Part shown: piece after piece, positions 10,859 through 20,620 of the stretch | Position numbering within the stretch: position 1 is the first letter of the stretch | Layout of the letters: each line of letters starts with the position of its first letter | Assembly: GCF_905220415.1 (NCBI RefSeq) | Contig: NC_059568.1 | Span: 3,100,001-3,164,000 of the forward strand | From: Colias croceus | Taxonomy: Eukaryota; Arthropoda; Insecta; Lepidoptera; Pieridae | DNA: 64,000 nt | Reading direction: 5' to 3' | Position numbers and translations under genes: made by a program | Notes under the pieces: model-generated | What the model was told of the DNA's origin: nothing | The model's database searches: none | Seen by the model: only the letters and a program-made list of their open reading frames with translations

Positions 10859-11391
10859 AGAATGTATGCAACAATTTGATACACAAGTCATGTGTAAACT
10901 CGCGAAATGTGTAAGAGTGCGTGCATGCAAGCATGATTGTATACCTATGTTAGAAAATATAAGAAACTGGTTTATACGGAACTCTCATTGTATGAGTCCG
11001 ACTCACACTCAGCCGGTTTTATTCTTAATTTTGTATTTACATGGACGGATTATTGCTACGTGTTATTAAACATGTGAAATATAATTATCATAAATATGCT
11101 TCGTTATCATAGGATAACAAGAGGGTGTCCTCCTTAGTGGCCTCCAACCTCCCCTATAGCCACCCCGAACCTCGCTTGTTTGTCCACAGACAGATACACA
11201 ACACAATATGCGAGCTCACACCCTCTAGTTATTCCTCATTATAAATAATACCAGTTATACAATAAATACGTATAAATAACACATATTATACATTAAATAA
11301 ATAAGTTTTTTGGTTTTTATCTAGTGTCATGTTGTACATCCAAAACCGCTGACACTATTTATACTTAATGTCGTTATTTTTCATTAAATTT

Positions 11392-11508
11392 GTTGACTCA
11401 CGCTGATTGTGTAAGTAGGAGAGCTCACTAAATTGAGATGATCAGTCTTAGAAACATAATAGTGCCACCATCAATCTACTTAGCGCGCCTACTCAACGGT
11501 CTTGACAC
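11392..11508. ncRNA. candidate hairpin RNA B
   Basis: The 5' arm GTAGGAGAGCTCACTAAATT pairs with the 3' arm AATCTACTTAGCGCGCCTAC. The loop contains AGAAACAT. It is closely related to D and E, but the upper stem (CAGTCTT / AATAGTG) is weaker. Confidence 0.5.
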
Positions 11509-11635
11509 TAGCATAAATAAAAAAAAAAAATACAATAAATAAATAAGACACATTATACAATAAATAAATACGTTTTTTGTTTTTTTACTGTTGTCTTATA
11601 CCAATATTTTATTTTATACTTCATTAACGTTGTTG

Positions 11636-11745
11636 CGTTGCGTTGAGTGTGTATGAAGGTGCGGTTACTCGGTTGAAAGAAACCACTGTAAAAAAAGTTT
11701 GTCTTTTTCAACCGAAATAATACGCACCTTGTTGGCCTCGACGAA
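11636..11745. ncRNA. candidate hairpin RNA C (most diverged member)
   Basis: AAGGTGCGGTTACTCGGTTG pairs with CAACCGAAATAATACGCACC with one internal asymmetry. The arms differ completely in sequence from A, B and D-H, but the flanks (GTTGAGTGTGTA before, CTCGACGAAAGCAAAATAGA after) align with the family flanks, so it appears to be a paralogue with replaced arms. Confidence 0.5.
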
Positions 11746-11828
11746 AGCAAAATAGAAATGATAAATGACAAGTATATTATAAGCCAGGAACATTATATTG
11801 TTTATATGTTGATAATCTTCATTGAAGT

Positions 11829-11948
11829 TGTTGACTCACGCTGATTGTGTAAGTAGGAGAGCTCACTAAATTGAGGTGAGCACTCTTCGAAACATAAGAG
11901 TACCACCATCAATCTACTTAGCGCGCCTACTCAAATGTCTTGACGCTA
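11829..11948. ncRNA. candidate hairpin RNA D
   Basis: Stem GTAGGAGAGCTCACTAAATT / AATCTACTTAGCGCGCCTAC, then TTGAGGTG with CACCATCAA, then ACTCTT with AAGAGT closing a loop of CGAAACAT. It is one of the best-paired members. The TCTTGACGCTAGGATAACAG 3' flank is present. Confidence 0.55.
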
Positions 11949-12150
11949 GGATAACAGAAATACAAGTAACAGGAAAATTGTAAGTGCCAAAATGATTACA
12001 AATGGTAATATATTATGTTATTAGTGTTTTGAATTATTCTTATATATTTTTGAAGTAAAACTTCTTAAGAGGCTGACAAGACCCAATTTTGTTAAAATTG
12101 AAGTAATTTGAGCAGTTTTTTAAGAACAGATGTCATTATTCTTCATTGAA

Positions 12151-12270
12151 GTTGTTGACTCACGCTGATTGTGTAAATAGGAGAGCTCACTAAATTGTGG
12201 TGAGCAGTCTTAGAAACATAAGAACCCCACCTACAATTTAGATAGCGCGCCTACTCAACAGTCTTGATGC
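12151..12270. ncRNA. candidate hairpin RNA E
   Basis: CTAAATTG pairs perfectly with CAATTTAG, and TTGTGGTG with CACCTACAA. Relative to D the A-T pair has become T-A by changes on both arms. The loop AGAAACAT is conserved. Confidence 0.55.
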
Positions 12271-12366
12271 TGGTGTTACATAAATATAACTAACAGGAAA
12301 ATTATAAGTGGCAGGACGATTATAAATGATAGGATTATAATTATTTTATTTTTCCTTTGTTAATGT

Positions 12367-12478
12367 TCTTGAGTCTCGTTGTGAGTGAGCAAGAGCGCTG
12401 ATTGGGATGTCACGCACAATCATAGAATCACAAGAATGTACATGCATCACAATTAGCGCACCTACCCGGTGACAGGTC
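12367..12478. ncRNA. candidate hairpin RNA F
   Basis: GAGCAAGAGCGCTGATTGGG pairs with CACAATTAGCGCACCTACCC, followed by ATGTCA with TACATGCAT in part. The 5' flank TTCTTGAGTCTCGTTGTGAG matches that of hairpin A. The usual 3' flank is less well preserved. Confidence 0.45.
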
Positions 12479-12816
12479 AATTATAAAGAGCAGAATAGTT
12501 ATACAATATGAATACAAACATGTGCAAATACAAAGTTACAGAGATAAAGTGTGAAAGCATTGTTTTCAAGATGGCAGCCGCAGGTCAGGACTGGCGAAAC
12601 CAGAAACTTGGGAAAATTAAGCTTCTAATAATAATTATAGGAATTAGAAACGCAACATTTAATGTGACTTTCCAATTTACATAATGTAGGTGGGGTTTAT
12701 AGAACCATAAATAATGCCAAGTTTGTGAGATTGCCACCCTGTCACAACACAAGATCAATAGATCCGACTAGTGCTAAGCGTTGAATACTAAATATACAAG
12801 AAAATTATGTATTAAA

Positions 12817-12928
12817 TCACGTTGTGTGTGAGTCGGAGCACTAACTAATACAAAGTGCTCTCAGATATAAGAAACAAGAGTCGCACCCATCATCATCAGC
12901 CAGCACGCCTACTCGATGGTCTTGACGC
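12817..12928. ncRNA. candidate hairpin RNA G
   Basis: GAGTCGGAGCACTAACTAAT pairs imperfectly with ATCATCAGCCAGCACGCCTA, and GTGCTCT with AGAGTCGCAC. The 3' flank GATGGTCTTGACGCAAGGAC is that of the family. It has the weakest pairing of the eight. Confidence 0.4.
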
Positions 12929-13497
12929 AAGGACAACAGCAATATAAGTTACAGAAAAATTATAAGTGGCAGTACAATTATAAATGTCAGGAAAGTTATA
13001 TAAGTGTTTTGAAATAAATTTATAAACTGTAGTACCTATGCAAAAACATGTGTCATGTGTGAATACGCGACATATTGAGTAAGCGTGAAGGCTGCATGAA
13101 TCTATGCTTATGTTTTACGATAAATCATTTTGCGTTAAGGTGTAAATTAATAGTTTATTAAAATTCAGTAAACGTTATGTATATAATATATATTATTAAA
13201 ATATATTTTAAAACATAGGTATGCAATGGTTCTCCAAATTTTGCAGAAGATATTAATTGATAAATAATTTGTTATAAAGTCCATTAAATTCAACATGTTT
13301 AGGACCTAGTGTGCGTTTCTCAGAGAACGCAATTTAATGTTGGATGTGTAGACTGTCCAAGTTTGTGGGATCATCACCCTTATACCGCGGTCGCTATCCT
13401 GAATAAACGGTTTCACATAGAGGATGTCCTCCATAGTGGCCTCCAACCTCCCCTATAGCCACCCCGAACCTCGCTTGTTAATCCGTAGACAGATACA

Positions 13498-13603
13498 TGT
13501 TGCGTGTGAGCAGGAGCGCTCATTGAGGTGAAGTGTACAGTTTTAGAAACATAAAACTGTCATCTACATCCCAATTAACGCGCCTACTCGATGGTCTTGA
13601 CGC
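13498..13603. ncRNA. candidate hairpin RNA H
   Basis: Two 37-nt arms pair without gaps at about 26 positions. The stem top, ACAGTTTT with AAAACTGT, is perfect and closes the AGAAACAT loop. It starts with GTGAGCAGGAGCGCTCATTG, and GATGGTCTTGACGCTAGGAT lies on the 3' side. Its upper stem differs from D although both pair well. Confidence 0.55.
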
Positions 13604-13878
13604 TAGGATAACAGAAGTCAGAATTAATATAAGTTGCATAATAATATTATAAGTAGGTAGTAGGACAATAATAATTATAAATGACAGAAATAAATGTTTT
13701 GAAATATTTGTATTCATAAAATGTTAGCGTGTAGGTACGCAAAAAAATGGTACAAACGTGTGCAAATACAAAGTTACAAAGTTAAAGTGTGAAACCATTT
13801 TTTCAAAATGGCGGCCGCAATCAATTTGGAATTAAGCTTGGCTACTTAAGTATCAAAAAAGAGAGCGTGTGTGCATAA

Positions 13879-14061
13879 TCACTACATAGTATAAAACAAA
13901 GTCGCTTTCTCTGTCCCTATTTCCCTTTGTGTGCTTAAATCTTTAAAACTACGCAACGTATTTTGATGCGTTTTTTTAATAGATAGAGTGATTCAGAAGG
14001 TTTTAGTATATAATTTATTAGGTTTTAGACAAAGCGGGCAAAGCCGCGGGCGGTAAGCTAG
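13879..14061 (+). mobile_element. Helitron-type element, TCACTACATAG family
   Basis: 5' TCACTACATAGTATAAAACA, 3' hairpin GCGGGCAAAGCCGCGGGCGG, then CTAG at 14058-14061 before T. Relatives on the minus strand are at 23092, 36917 and 41027. A degraded second copy of the 5' part follows at 14063-14205. Confidence 0.8.
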
Positions 14062-14540
14062 TAATATTATAAAACAAAGTCACTTCCCGCGTTTGTTCCT
14101 CCCTTGTATGCTTAGATATTTTATATGTGATTTTTTTAATTGATAAAACGGTTCTAATGGAAGATTAAGGTTAAAAATTTGTGAAGTTTTAGACAAACAA
14201 GAAATACATAATTATTAACGATCAATAGTTATAAATGTCGCTTACGCATTGATTTAGGAAATGATAATTTCTATGTATCATTAGAAATAATGAATAATCA
14301 CTTGATGACAAACTGAACTATTTCAAACCAAACGAGTTACGAAAAAAACCTAACAATTAAAACATAGAAAATAAAAATTTGGTTAAAATCTGCGAAAATT
14401 GAAAAATAGTGGCAAACAGTGACTCGCCAGTTTGTTCGGTGGGCTCCCAAATGAGTTACAAAAATGCAACAAGTGGGCAAGACCGGCTGAACGGCTAAAG
14501 GTTTAAAGAAATGTGGCACCGGTTTTACCGAGGCGGGCCC

Positions 14541-14710
14541 GCAGGCACGGAGATGATTTCTCCGCTATTACGCCAGTTCCACCCCCGAGCATATAGCCAC
14601 GGTAATAATATCTACAGTAGTCCGTCTTCATACAAAGGCGCGGAGCGAAAGCTCGACACTGTGCTCGGTACCAGACAGCTCCGCGAATACCACTTTGACA
14701 CCGGCGCTAT
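14541..14710. other. GC-rich segment of unknown origin
   Basis: Distinctly GC-rich against its neighbours and open on the + strand for 72 codons (14511-14729). I see no recognisable protein motif and no splice-linked exon. It abuts the minisatellite and is probably a repeat fragment. Confidence 0.3.
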
Positions 14711-14801
14711 TATAAGTGCTCACAAGTGATGCTCTACGCAATAAGAGCGCAAAATATTACGTTACGCTACAAATGCGCACAAATTATGCGCTACGCGATA
14801 A
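14711..14801 (+). repeat. minisatellite, short block
   Basis: About three units of the same 29-30-bp repeat as at 15818-16112, with the core ATGCGCTACGCGATAA followed by GAGCGCA or GTGCTCACAAG. Confidence 0.75.
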
Positions 14802-14888
14802 ATTTTTTATTTACTAATGAATTGTGATGTGTAGTTCATTTGCGTGAAACTTGTTGTTATGTATGTTGTTTTTTTGCAAAAGAACATG

Positions 14889-15726
14889 TATAGGTAAACC
14901 AGAATCTGATGGCAAATAGGGAAATCAAAATTTTGAGTGTGCAACCCTAGGGAAAATGGACTGAACGATCTTGATACTGCTTACTTTTTATTTTGACCTC
15001 AATATCATTATTCACATTACATAAGTGGATATTATACTGTACTTAATAATGAGATATCCACGTAATATTATGTAGGCACTTATTACATATACATATTATT
15101 TTTATATAGGTAATACAATATATTATTTATTTATACATACCTATTTTTGTAAAATATGGATTTAATGATAATCCAGATCAAAACTAGATTGTTTATAAAA
15201 TACCTATATGATATGATACGATGTTTTATAAAATAAAACAAAAATAAAATATGTAAAATCATGTTTATTTTCGTTTTTCGTTCCACATTATAAAATTGAC
15301 TTGGACTGCTTGGACTTGACAAATAGCCGTATTGTAAACGCCTGTAATAAGTTTCCATAAAATTATATTTTAATCAACAAACAATAGTATAGTTAAGTAC
15401 CTACTTATAATATTTTTAATTTAAAGTATCACAACGGGTAAGTCCAATTTAGCACTAAAATCTTTCACGCGCTTTAAAATTGAAAATTGTGATGTGTTTG
15501 ATCCTTCTTCATCGAATGTTTTTCTATAGACATTGTAAACAACACCTATTGCTTGTGATCGCAGTGGTTTTATCGATATTTCGAAGATTTTGAAGACAAA
15601 ATCCTAAAAATTAATCATCAACACAAATAATTTGACAACCAATTTGATAGTTGTCAAATAAGTTGCCACATGAAAATCTTTTATTTTTGAAATATAAATA
15701 TGCCATCAGATTCTGGTAGACCTATA
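14889..15726. mobile_element. MITE-like element between two minisatellite blocks
   Basis: Termini TATAGGTAAACCAGAATCTG and CAGATTCTGGTAGACCTATA are 26-bp inverted repeats with two differences, and TA lies at both ends. The interior is AT-rich and non-coding. Confidence 0.75.
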
Positions 15727-15817
15727 ATGTGGTCATTTTGAATATTAAAACTTTTTTTTTTATATTTAAGGCATGCACGACTGGTATATTCTTTTATACA
15801 AATAAAATAAAAAAATA

Positions 15818-16112
15818 ATGCGCACAAGAGATGAGCTGCGCAATTAGTGCGCAAAAGCTATGCGCTACGCCATAAGAGCACACAAATGATGCACTACGCG
15901 ATAAGACCACACAAGGGATGCGCTACGTCATAAGTGCTCACAAGTGATGATCTACGCGATAAGAGCGCAAAATATTGCGCTACGCCATAAGTGCTCACAA
16001 GTGATGCTCTACGCGATAAGAGCGCAAAAGCTATGCGCTACGCGATAAAAGTGCACAAAACCTATGCGCTACGCGATAAGAGTGCACAAGTGATGCGCTA
16101 CGCTATAAATGC
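15818..16112 (+). repeat. minisatellite of ~10 units of 29-30 bp
   Basis: Units vary around CACAAGTGATGCGCTACGCG then ATAAGAGCG. Each contains GCGCTACGCG, giving a much higher GC and CpG content than the surroundings. It shares units with the block at 14711-14801. Confidence 0.85.
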
Positions 16113-17720
16113 GCAACAAGTCCGAGCGTTTAAAGTAATTCGCAAAAGTTTTCAAAAGAATTTATAATATTTTTTGGTTTGTTACTTCATAATTTTGTTA
16201 TTTATTATAAATATTCTCATAATATTATATTAAACTTAAGTACATGATGTTTCTGATTCAAGAATAATTTTAACCTAAAAATCTCATGTTGCAATTAGTT
16301 TAAGTTCCTTTAAGAAGACTATTTATTTAAAAAAAAAATACGATTCGCAAGAGCGCAATTATGGCAATTCATTCGAAAGCATAGTTAAACGTAACGTATT
16401 CTTCGTATTTTTGATATATCGCAATATAAATCGCATTGACGATAAAAACATTGCTCGATGCAATAAAAGTACAGGGTATAATTTTAACAGAATTTAGTCG
16501 GTTCGATTCCCGACGTGGCAAAAGCAAATTTTGAAAATATTTGAAGAATGTTTTCTTTCTATTCAAAAATAATGGAAAACTTTTTTTGTGCATAATTTTC
16601 TGTTTCAGTATAAAATAAGGGTATTTTCCCTCGAGGCACTATTACTAAATTGTAAATCAAATATTAAGTTTTAAAAATCGCTTAGCTTTTTTAGTTAAGA
16701 GAATCCGTGAAAAGCAGCATTTTAGAACCACAAAATTAAATACAATGTTAATTCGTAAATTAATAAATATGATTAAAAAAAAATTTAAGCATACATCGAA
16801 GCTCAGCTATCTGGAAAGCTTAATTTATGAATTTTATTTTTTCTTGAGGATGCCGAATTTTGCTTTCAGCCTTACCTAGAAAAATAAATGAAATATAATC
16901 GCCCGTTCGTTGTCTGCCTATTTTCCCCAACTCGACCGACACCTGTTGCATCAAAACAAAACTTACCTTGCTGGAACTCTCGAACTTTAAATTTAAATTT
17001 ATTTGATTATTTTAAATTTTTTAAAGTTAAAATAAAATTAATAAATATTTTAAATTAATTAAAAAAAAAGTTTTAAAAAGAATTCGCAAATAAAAATTAT
17101 ATTGGTGAAAAGGGGAGGAAAAGTTGTTAAAGATTAGGATATTTAAAAATTTTTAAACGCGACGAATTTATTATCTGGACTTAGTCTCAGACGGGTTACC
17201 TACACTAATTATTATCACAAGAGCGTAACCCGACTGCTCCAGTTCACGCCTCGATGCATACTAAAATATAAAAGGGATGCGAGAAAACATCACCTGCAAC
17301 TCTGTAATCGGCCCGAGAAACCCGATACAAAAGATTGCTCCGCGTACATTGCTCGCTCAAACAACGGCTTGGAACAGAGCGTAAAATATACTGCAGCAAT
17401 GTACAGCGATATAAGATAAAACTCATATAGGGACGAAATTTCAGGGAACTAAGCCTGCACTGTGTTTCGCGGAAATCTTTGCGCTGTAAAATATTTTTAA
17501 AAGGGGTTTTCAATGGATAAAGCTTTATTGGATTTGACTGCAACGGTACGTGCAAATCCTGCTCACCACCTGACGATAGGTGACAGTTTGCTAAACATTG
17601 AAGCGAATTAAATTATCCTGGCTAATTAATATAGACCGTATATATTTGATTATCTGATTAAATAACTGCAACGACAAAACAATGAAGCCAAATGCCAGAT
17701 TCATTTAATTAACTCTATTT
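16113..17720. other. no supported gene; tRNA-like B-box remnant
   Basis: Around 16497-16519 the sequence GGTTCGATTCCCGAC resembles a tRNA T-arm/B-box, but no full tRNA can be folded, so it is probably a SINE remnant. The segment 17220-17560 is more GC-rich and open on the minus strand for 103 codons without recognisable motifs. Confidence 0.35.
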
Positions 17721-17897
17721 AGGGCCGATTTTTCAATCCTTGGTAAAAATTTATCCGTCCAATAAAGTATTACACGAACACATTAAAATGTCCCCTGTAA
17801 ACTGTCAAATACGGACAATTACAATATATTTTTGAAATGGCAGTTTTATACGTTATTCGAAGAATAATTTTTATCTAAGGATTGAAAAATCGGCCCT
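17721..17897. mobile_element. MITE with GGGCCGATTTTTCAAT termini
   Basis: TIR AGGGCCGATTTTTCAATCCT / AGGATTGAAAAATCGGCCCT, with TTA or TAA at the borders (a 3-bp TWA target, as in PIF/Harbinger). A second copy is at 35674-35954. Confidence 0.8.
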
Positions 17898-19165
17898 AAA
17901 TACAATATAGCGGTCATCCGAAAATTATTTGTATGCAATATCTGGGAATAAATATGTTATTATAACTGTATTTTTTAGTTTTGTGTAATATATAATATAT
18001 AAATACAGTAAACGATTACGATACGAAACGGTAGGTACTATATGAGTATATTTCTTTTTTTTTGAGACTAAAGTGATAAAAAGAAGGATTTTCTTAATTC
18101 GACTGTAATTTCTTTTTTTGGGTTTGTTACCTCCGTTCTTAATCGACCGCTGGAACGGATTTTGATATACCTATATATTTTTTTTATTGTAGTGCCTCCT
18201 AATAAATTGGTGTAGTTCTTACAATTTTAAGGTGGTTTAGGTTTTTGTTAAAACTAATTACTTATATATATTTTAGTGATATTGTTGAGTGAAGAATAAA
18301 AAAAATGTTTTTGTAATGTGTTACCTAAATGTCTGTAATTATTTATTTATTATGAGAATACATAATGATATTATATTTTTCAATTATTAATAATATTTCA
18401 TAAATGTAAACAAGAATTCATAATTCTTCGGCAAGAAAGAAAAATGTTGAACTGATTTTTATTTTATTGATTGCTTTTCAGTTTTCAAGTGAATTTATTA
18501 AGACTTGTTGCAATGTAACAGGTACTGATTCGCAGTATTCATTGGGATTAACCTCATGCTGTTATCATTGCATATTGAAATATATTTCAAGACACGTAAA
18601 CAACCTAGGTTCCTAGGAAATAATCTAGATTCATTAACATTGACATTTCCTCTCTTCTTCTCGATTTCATTTACAGTTAGTTTCTTGTAATTTATATTAT
18701 TATGATTGCTCTTAAGTACCACGTCCCTCGTTTGACATTGAAGTCCATGATACTTCCTTCCTATACTTCCTTTTTTCAGAATAGAAATAAGGTTTCGTGG
18801 TGGTACGGGGGCATTTATGCATTTCAGATTGCACTTATAAAATATATTTTTCCTTGTAATGTGGTGATCAGCGAATAGTATGAAATATATAGTTATATAT
18901 TTGGAAAAATTGTGGGGATGAATGTAGGTCAATAACACATGAGTTATAATATACCTACTTAATTTTGCAGTTCTCTCACTCTCTTTTTGAAGCTCTCATG
19001 GACTGTATTTTTTAACACGCTTTTATTGAAATAAAATAAATAACAAATAAAAATAGTTTATTTGGAAACAATACATAAAATGATGAACCTAGGAACTCTT
19101 GCCTGGGTGAACGGATTTTGATAAGATTTCAACTCTGGAAATTTCCGTTAGGTTGCTTAAGTTTT
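17898..19165. other. AT-rich stretch without supported gene
   Basis: A 146-codon minus frame (18498-18938) is the longest closed frame in the window. Its composition (Asn, Lys, Ile, His rich) is that of AT-rich noise, and no motif or splice partner supports it. Confidence 0.4.
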
Positions 19166-19166
19166 T

Positions 19167-19354
19167 GTTATATAAACTAATATTATAAAGAGGAAAGGTT
19201 TGTAATTATGTATGTATGTATGGTTTTCACGCATAAACTACTGGACCGATTTTGATGAAATTTGGCACAGACAATCTTTAGACCCTGGGAAAGAACATAA
19301 GCTACCTTTTATTGCGAAATATGTACCACGGGCGAAGCCGGGGCGGACCGCTAG
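19167..19354 (+). mobile_element. Helitron-type element, CGGACCGCTAG family
   Basis: ACTAATATTATAAAG start, body with ACTGGACCGATTTTGATGAA and TTTGGCACAGACAATC, then GGGCGAAGCCGGGGCGGACC hairpin and CTAG at 19351-19354 before T. The open frame across it is a known consequence of this repeat's sequence and not a gene. Confidence 0.8.
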
Positions 19355-19741
19355 TAAAATATATATTGTTGTCTTGGCCACCATTTACACAAATCTTATG
19401 TATTTATGTGACATGTGTTGGTTCTCGTTTCGGAGCTAATCTTTGAGCTAATGTTTTCGATGACGGATTTGTCAAGGGATAGGTACAGCTGAGACCTCGG
19501 CTCGCGGTATGACGTGTTAAAATGGATCCGCACTTTATCAGTTTCGCGTGATACTCTGTAGCGTCGATGTGTTATGTTTGCTAGTGTTGACGTAAAATGA
19601 TTGCGATCATGATTCTCTTCGCATGATACACCCCGATCGCTATTAACCGCGTATGTGATACGTGTCGTAAATAAATTTTATAAAATTTAGTATTTTAATT
19701 AAGATGTTAATGCCTGCCTTTATACACCTAACACTTATCCC

Positions 19742-19800
19742 TTGCCTAAGGGGTCGCCTGGTAGAGATCACTCTGAAGTGATAAGGCCGCCCCATTATAC
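19742..19800. repeat. short repeat fragment
   Basis: Contains GTAGAGATCACTCTGAAGTG then ATAAGGCCGCC, a motif I associate with LINE 3' ends of Lepidoptera. It is too short to classify. Confidence 0.35.
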
Positions 19801-19924
19801 ATAGAAGCTATATGAGAATTGTTATTTTCTTTTCCATTTTATAAAACTATATTGTGTAATAAAAGTGTTTAATAAATAATAATGACGTTTAGATACGGTT
19901 TGGTCACACAGGATACGCGTACTT

Positions 19925-19971
19925 GATACGATACGATACGAATACGATACAAGAGTGGGCCCACCGTAATT

Positions 19972-20004
<33 letters not shown>
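19925..20004. repeat. simple repeats (GATAC)n and (CAT)n
   Basis: A short GATAC run near 19925-19950, then ten or more ATC/CAT triplets at 19973-20004. The poly-Met minus frame is an artefact of the triplets. Confidence 0.9.
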
Positions 20005-20084
20005 AGCGATTTTACTTGTTTAAATACAAATAGAGAATTAAAAATATATGTTTTTTTTTTAATAATCTTTCATTTTTGCAAATG

Positions 20085-20410
20085 TATAAAATCGCATAAT
20101 CCTACTTATATGGTGAGGATGTGTTTACGTATGAATGTATGTCTCTTTCACAAAAAAATCCTTCTACTGGACAGATTTGGATGAAACTTTACAGTTTTAT
20201 AGCAGTTTATACATTAAAATAACACAAAAGCCAGAAGTACTTGAGTTTGCCCGCGATTTCGTCCGTGGGAGAAACCATGCTGTATTTAAGTATGTTTGTT
20301 ACTATTTAACGCCTAAACCACTCAACGCTTATTGATTTGATGAAACCTTGCTTTTATAAATGTAATGTAGTTCTAGTACCAGAATAACACATGAGCTATA
20401 GAACTACTTA
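20085..20410 (+). mobile_element. two degraded Helitron-type fragments
   Basis: Residual blocks (CTTCTACTGGACAGATTTGG then ATGAAACTTT; GCCCGCGATTTCGTCCGTGG; CGCCTAAACCACTCAACGC) match the intact families but the ends are lost. Confidence 0.45.
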
Positions 20411-20413
20411 ATT

Positions 20414-20620
20414 TAAGTGCTGATTTACAGTTTACACAGGGTCAGTAGACAAGTCAGTCGCGGCGCCGAAAATCGGCGCCGCGACTGACTTTAACTGTTT
20501 ACATAGACTTCAAGCCTCTGTACTGACTTCAAATCTGTTTACACAGGGTTTTTTTTCGGGTCAGCACTGATTTGCCTCGAATTTGTAGTCAGTTACTGAC
20601 CCTGTGTAAATCAGCACTTA
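20414..20620. mobile_element. MITE with perfect GC-rich central hairpin
   Basis: Termini AAGTGCTGATTTACA / TGTAAATCAGCACTT with ACACAGGGTCAGTA / TACTGACCCTGTGT just inside. At 20453-20489 a 17-bp perfect stem (GTCAGTCGCGGCGCCGA) closes a 3-nt loop. Confidence 0.75.

Larger units (their letters stand above)
9900..13850. repeat. segmental tandem array carrying the hairpin cluster
   Basis: Several block types recur in the same orientation. CCTCCAACCTCCCCTATAGC lies near 9945, 11145 and 13440. GATCCGACTAGTG and TAAGCG lie near 10011 and 12764. TACAAAGTTACA through a GATGGC/AATGGC-GCCGC block lies near 12525 and 13760. A CGCGA-rich block lies near 10900 and 13060. The hairpins sit between these blocks. 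The copies are diverged, so this is an old local duplication series rather than a fresh satellite. Confidence 0.7.

Noticed and set aside
15818..16112. CRISPR-like array
   Set aside because: Units are contiguous with no unique spacers, and the sequence is eukaryotic. It is a minisatellite.
17244..17555. 103-codon minus frame in a GC-richer block
   Set aside because: No motif, no splice partner, and no initiator context that can be supported. Left as unexplained sequence.
18498..18938. 146-codon minus-strand frame
   Set aside because: Asn/Lys/Ile/His-rich composition of AT-rich noise, no domain, signal or splice partner.
19822..20004. poly-methionine minus frame
   Set aside because: Translation of a (CAT)n microsatellite.
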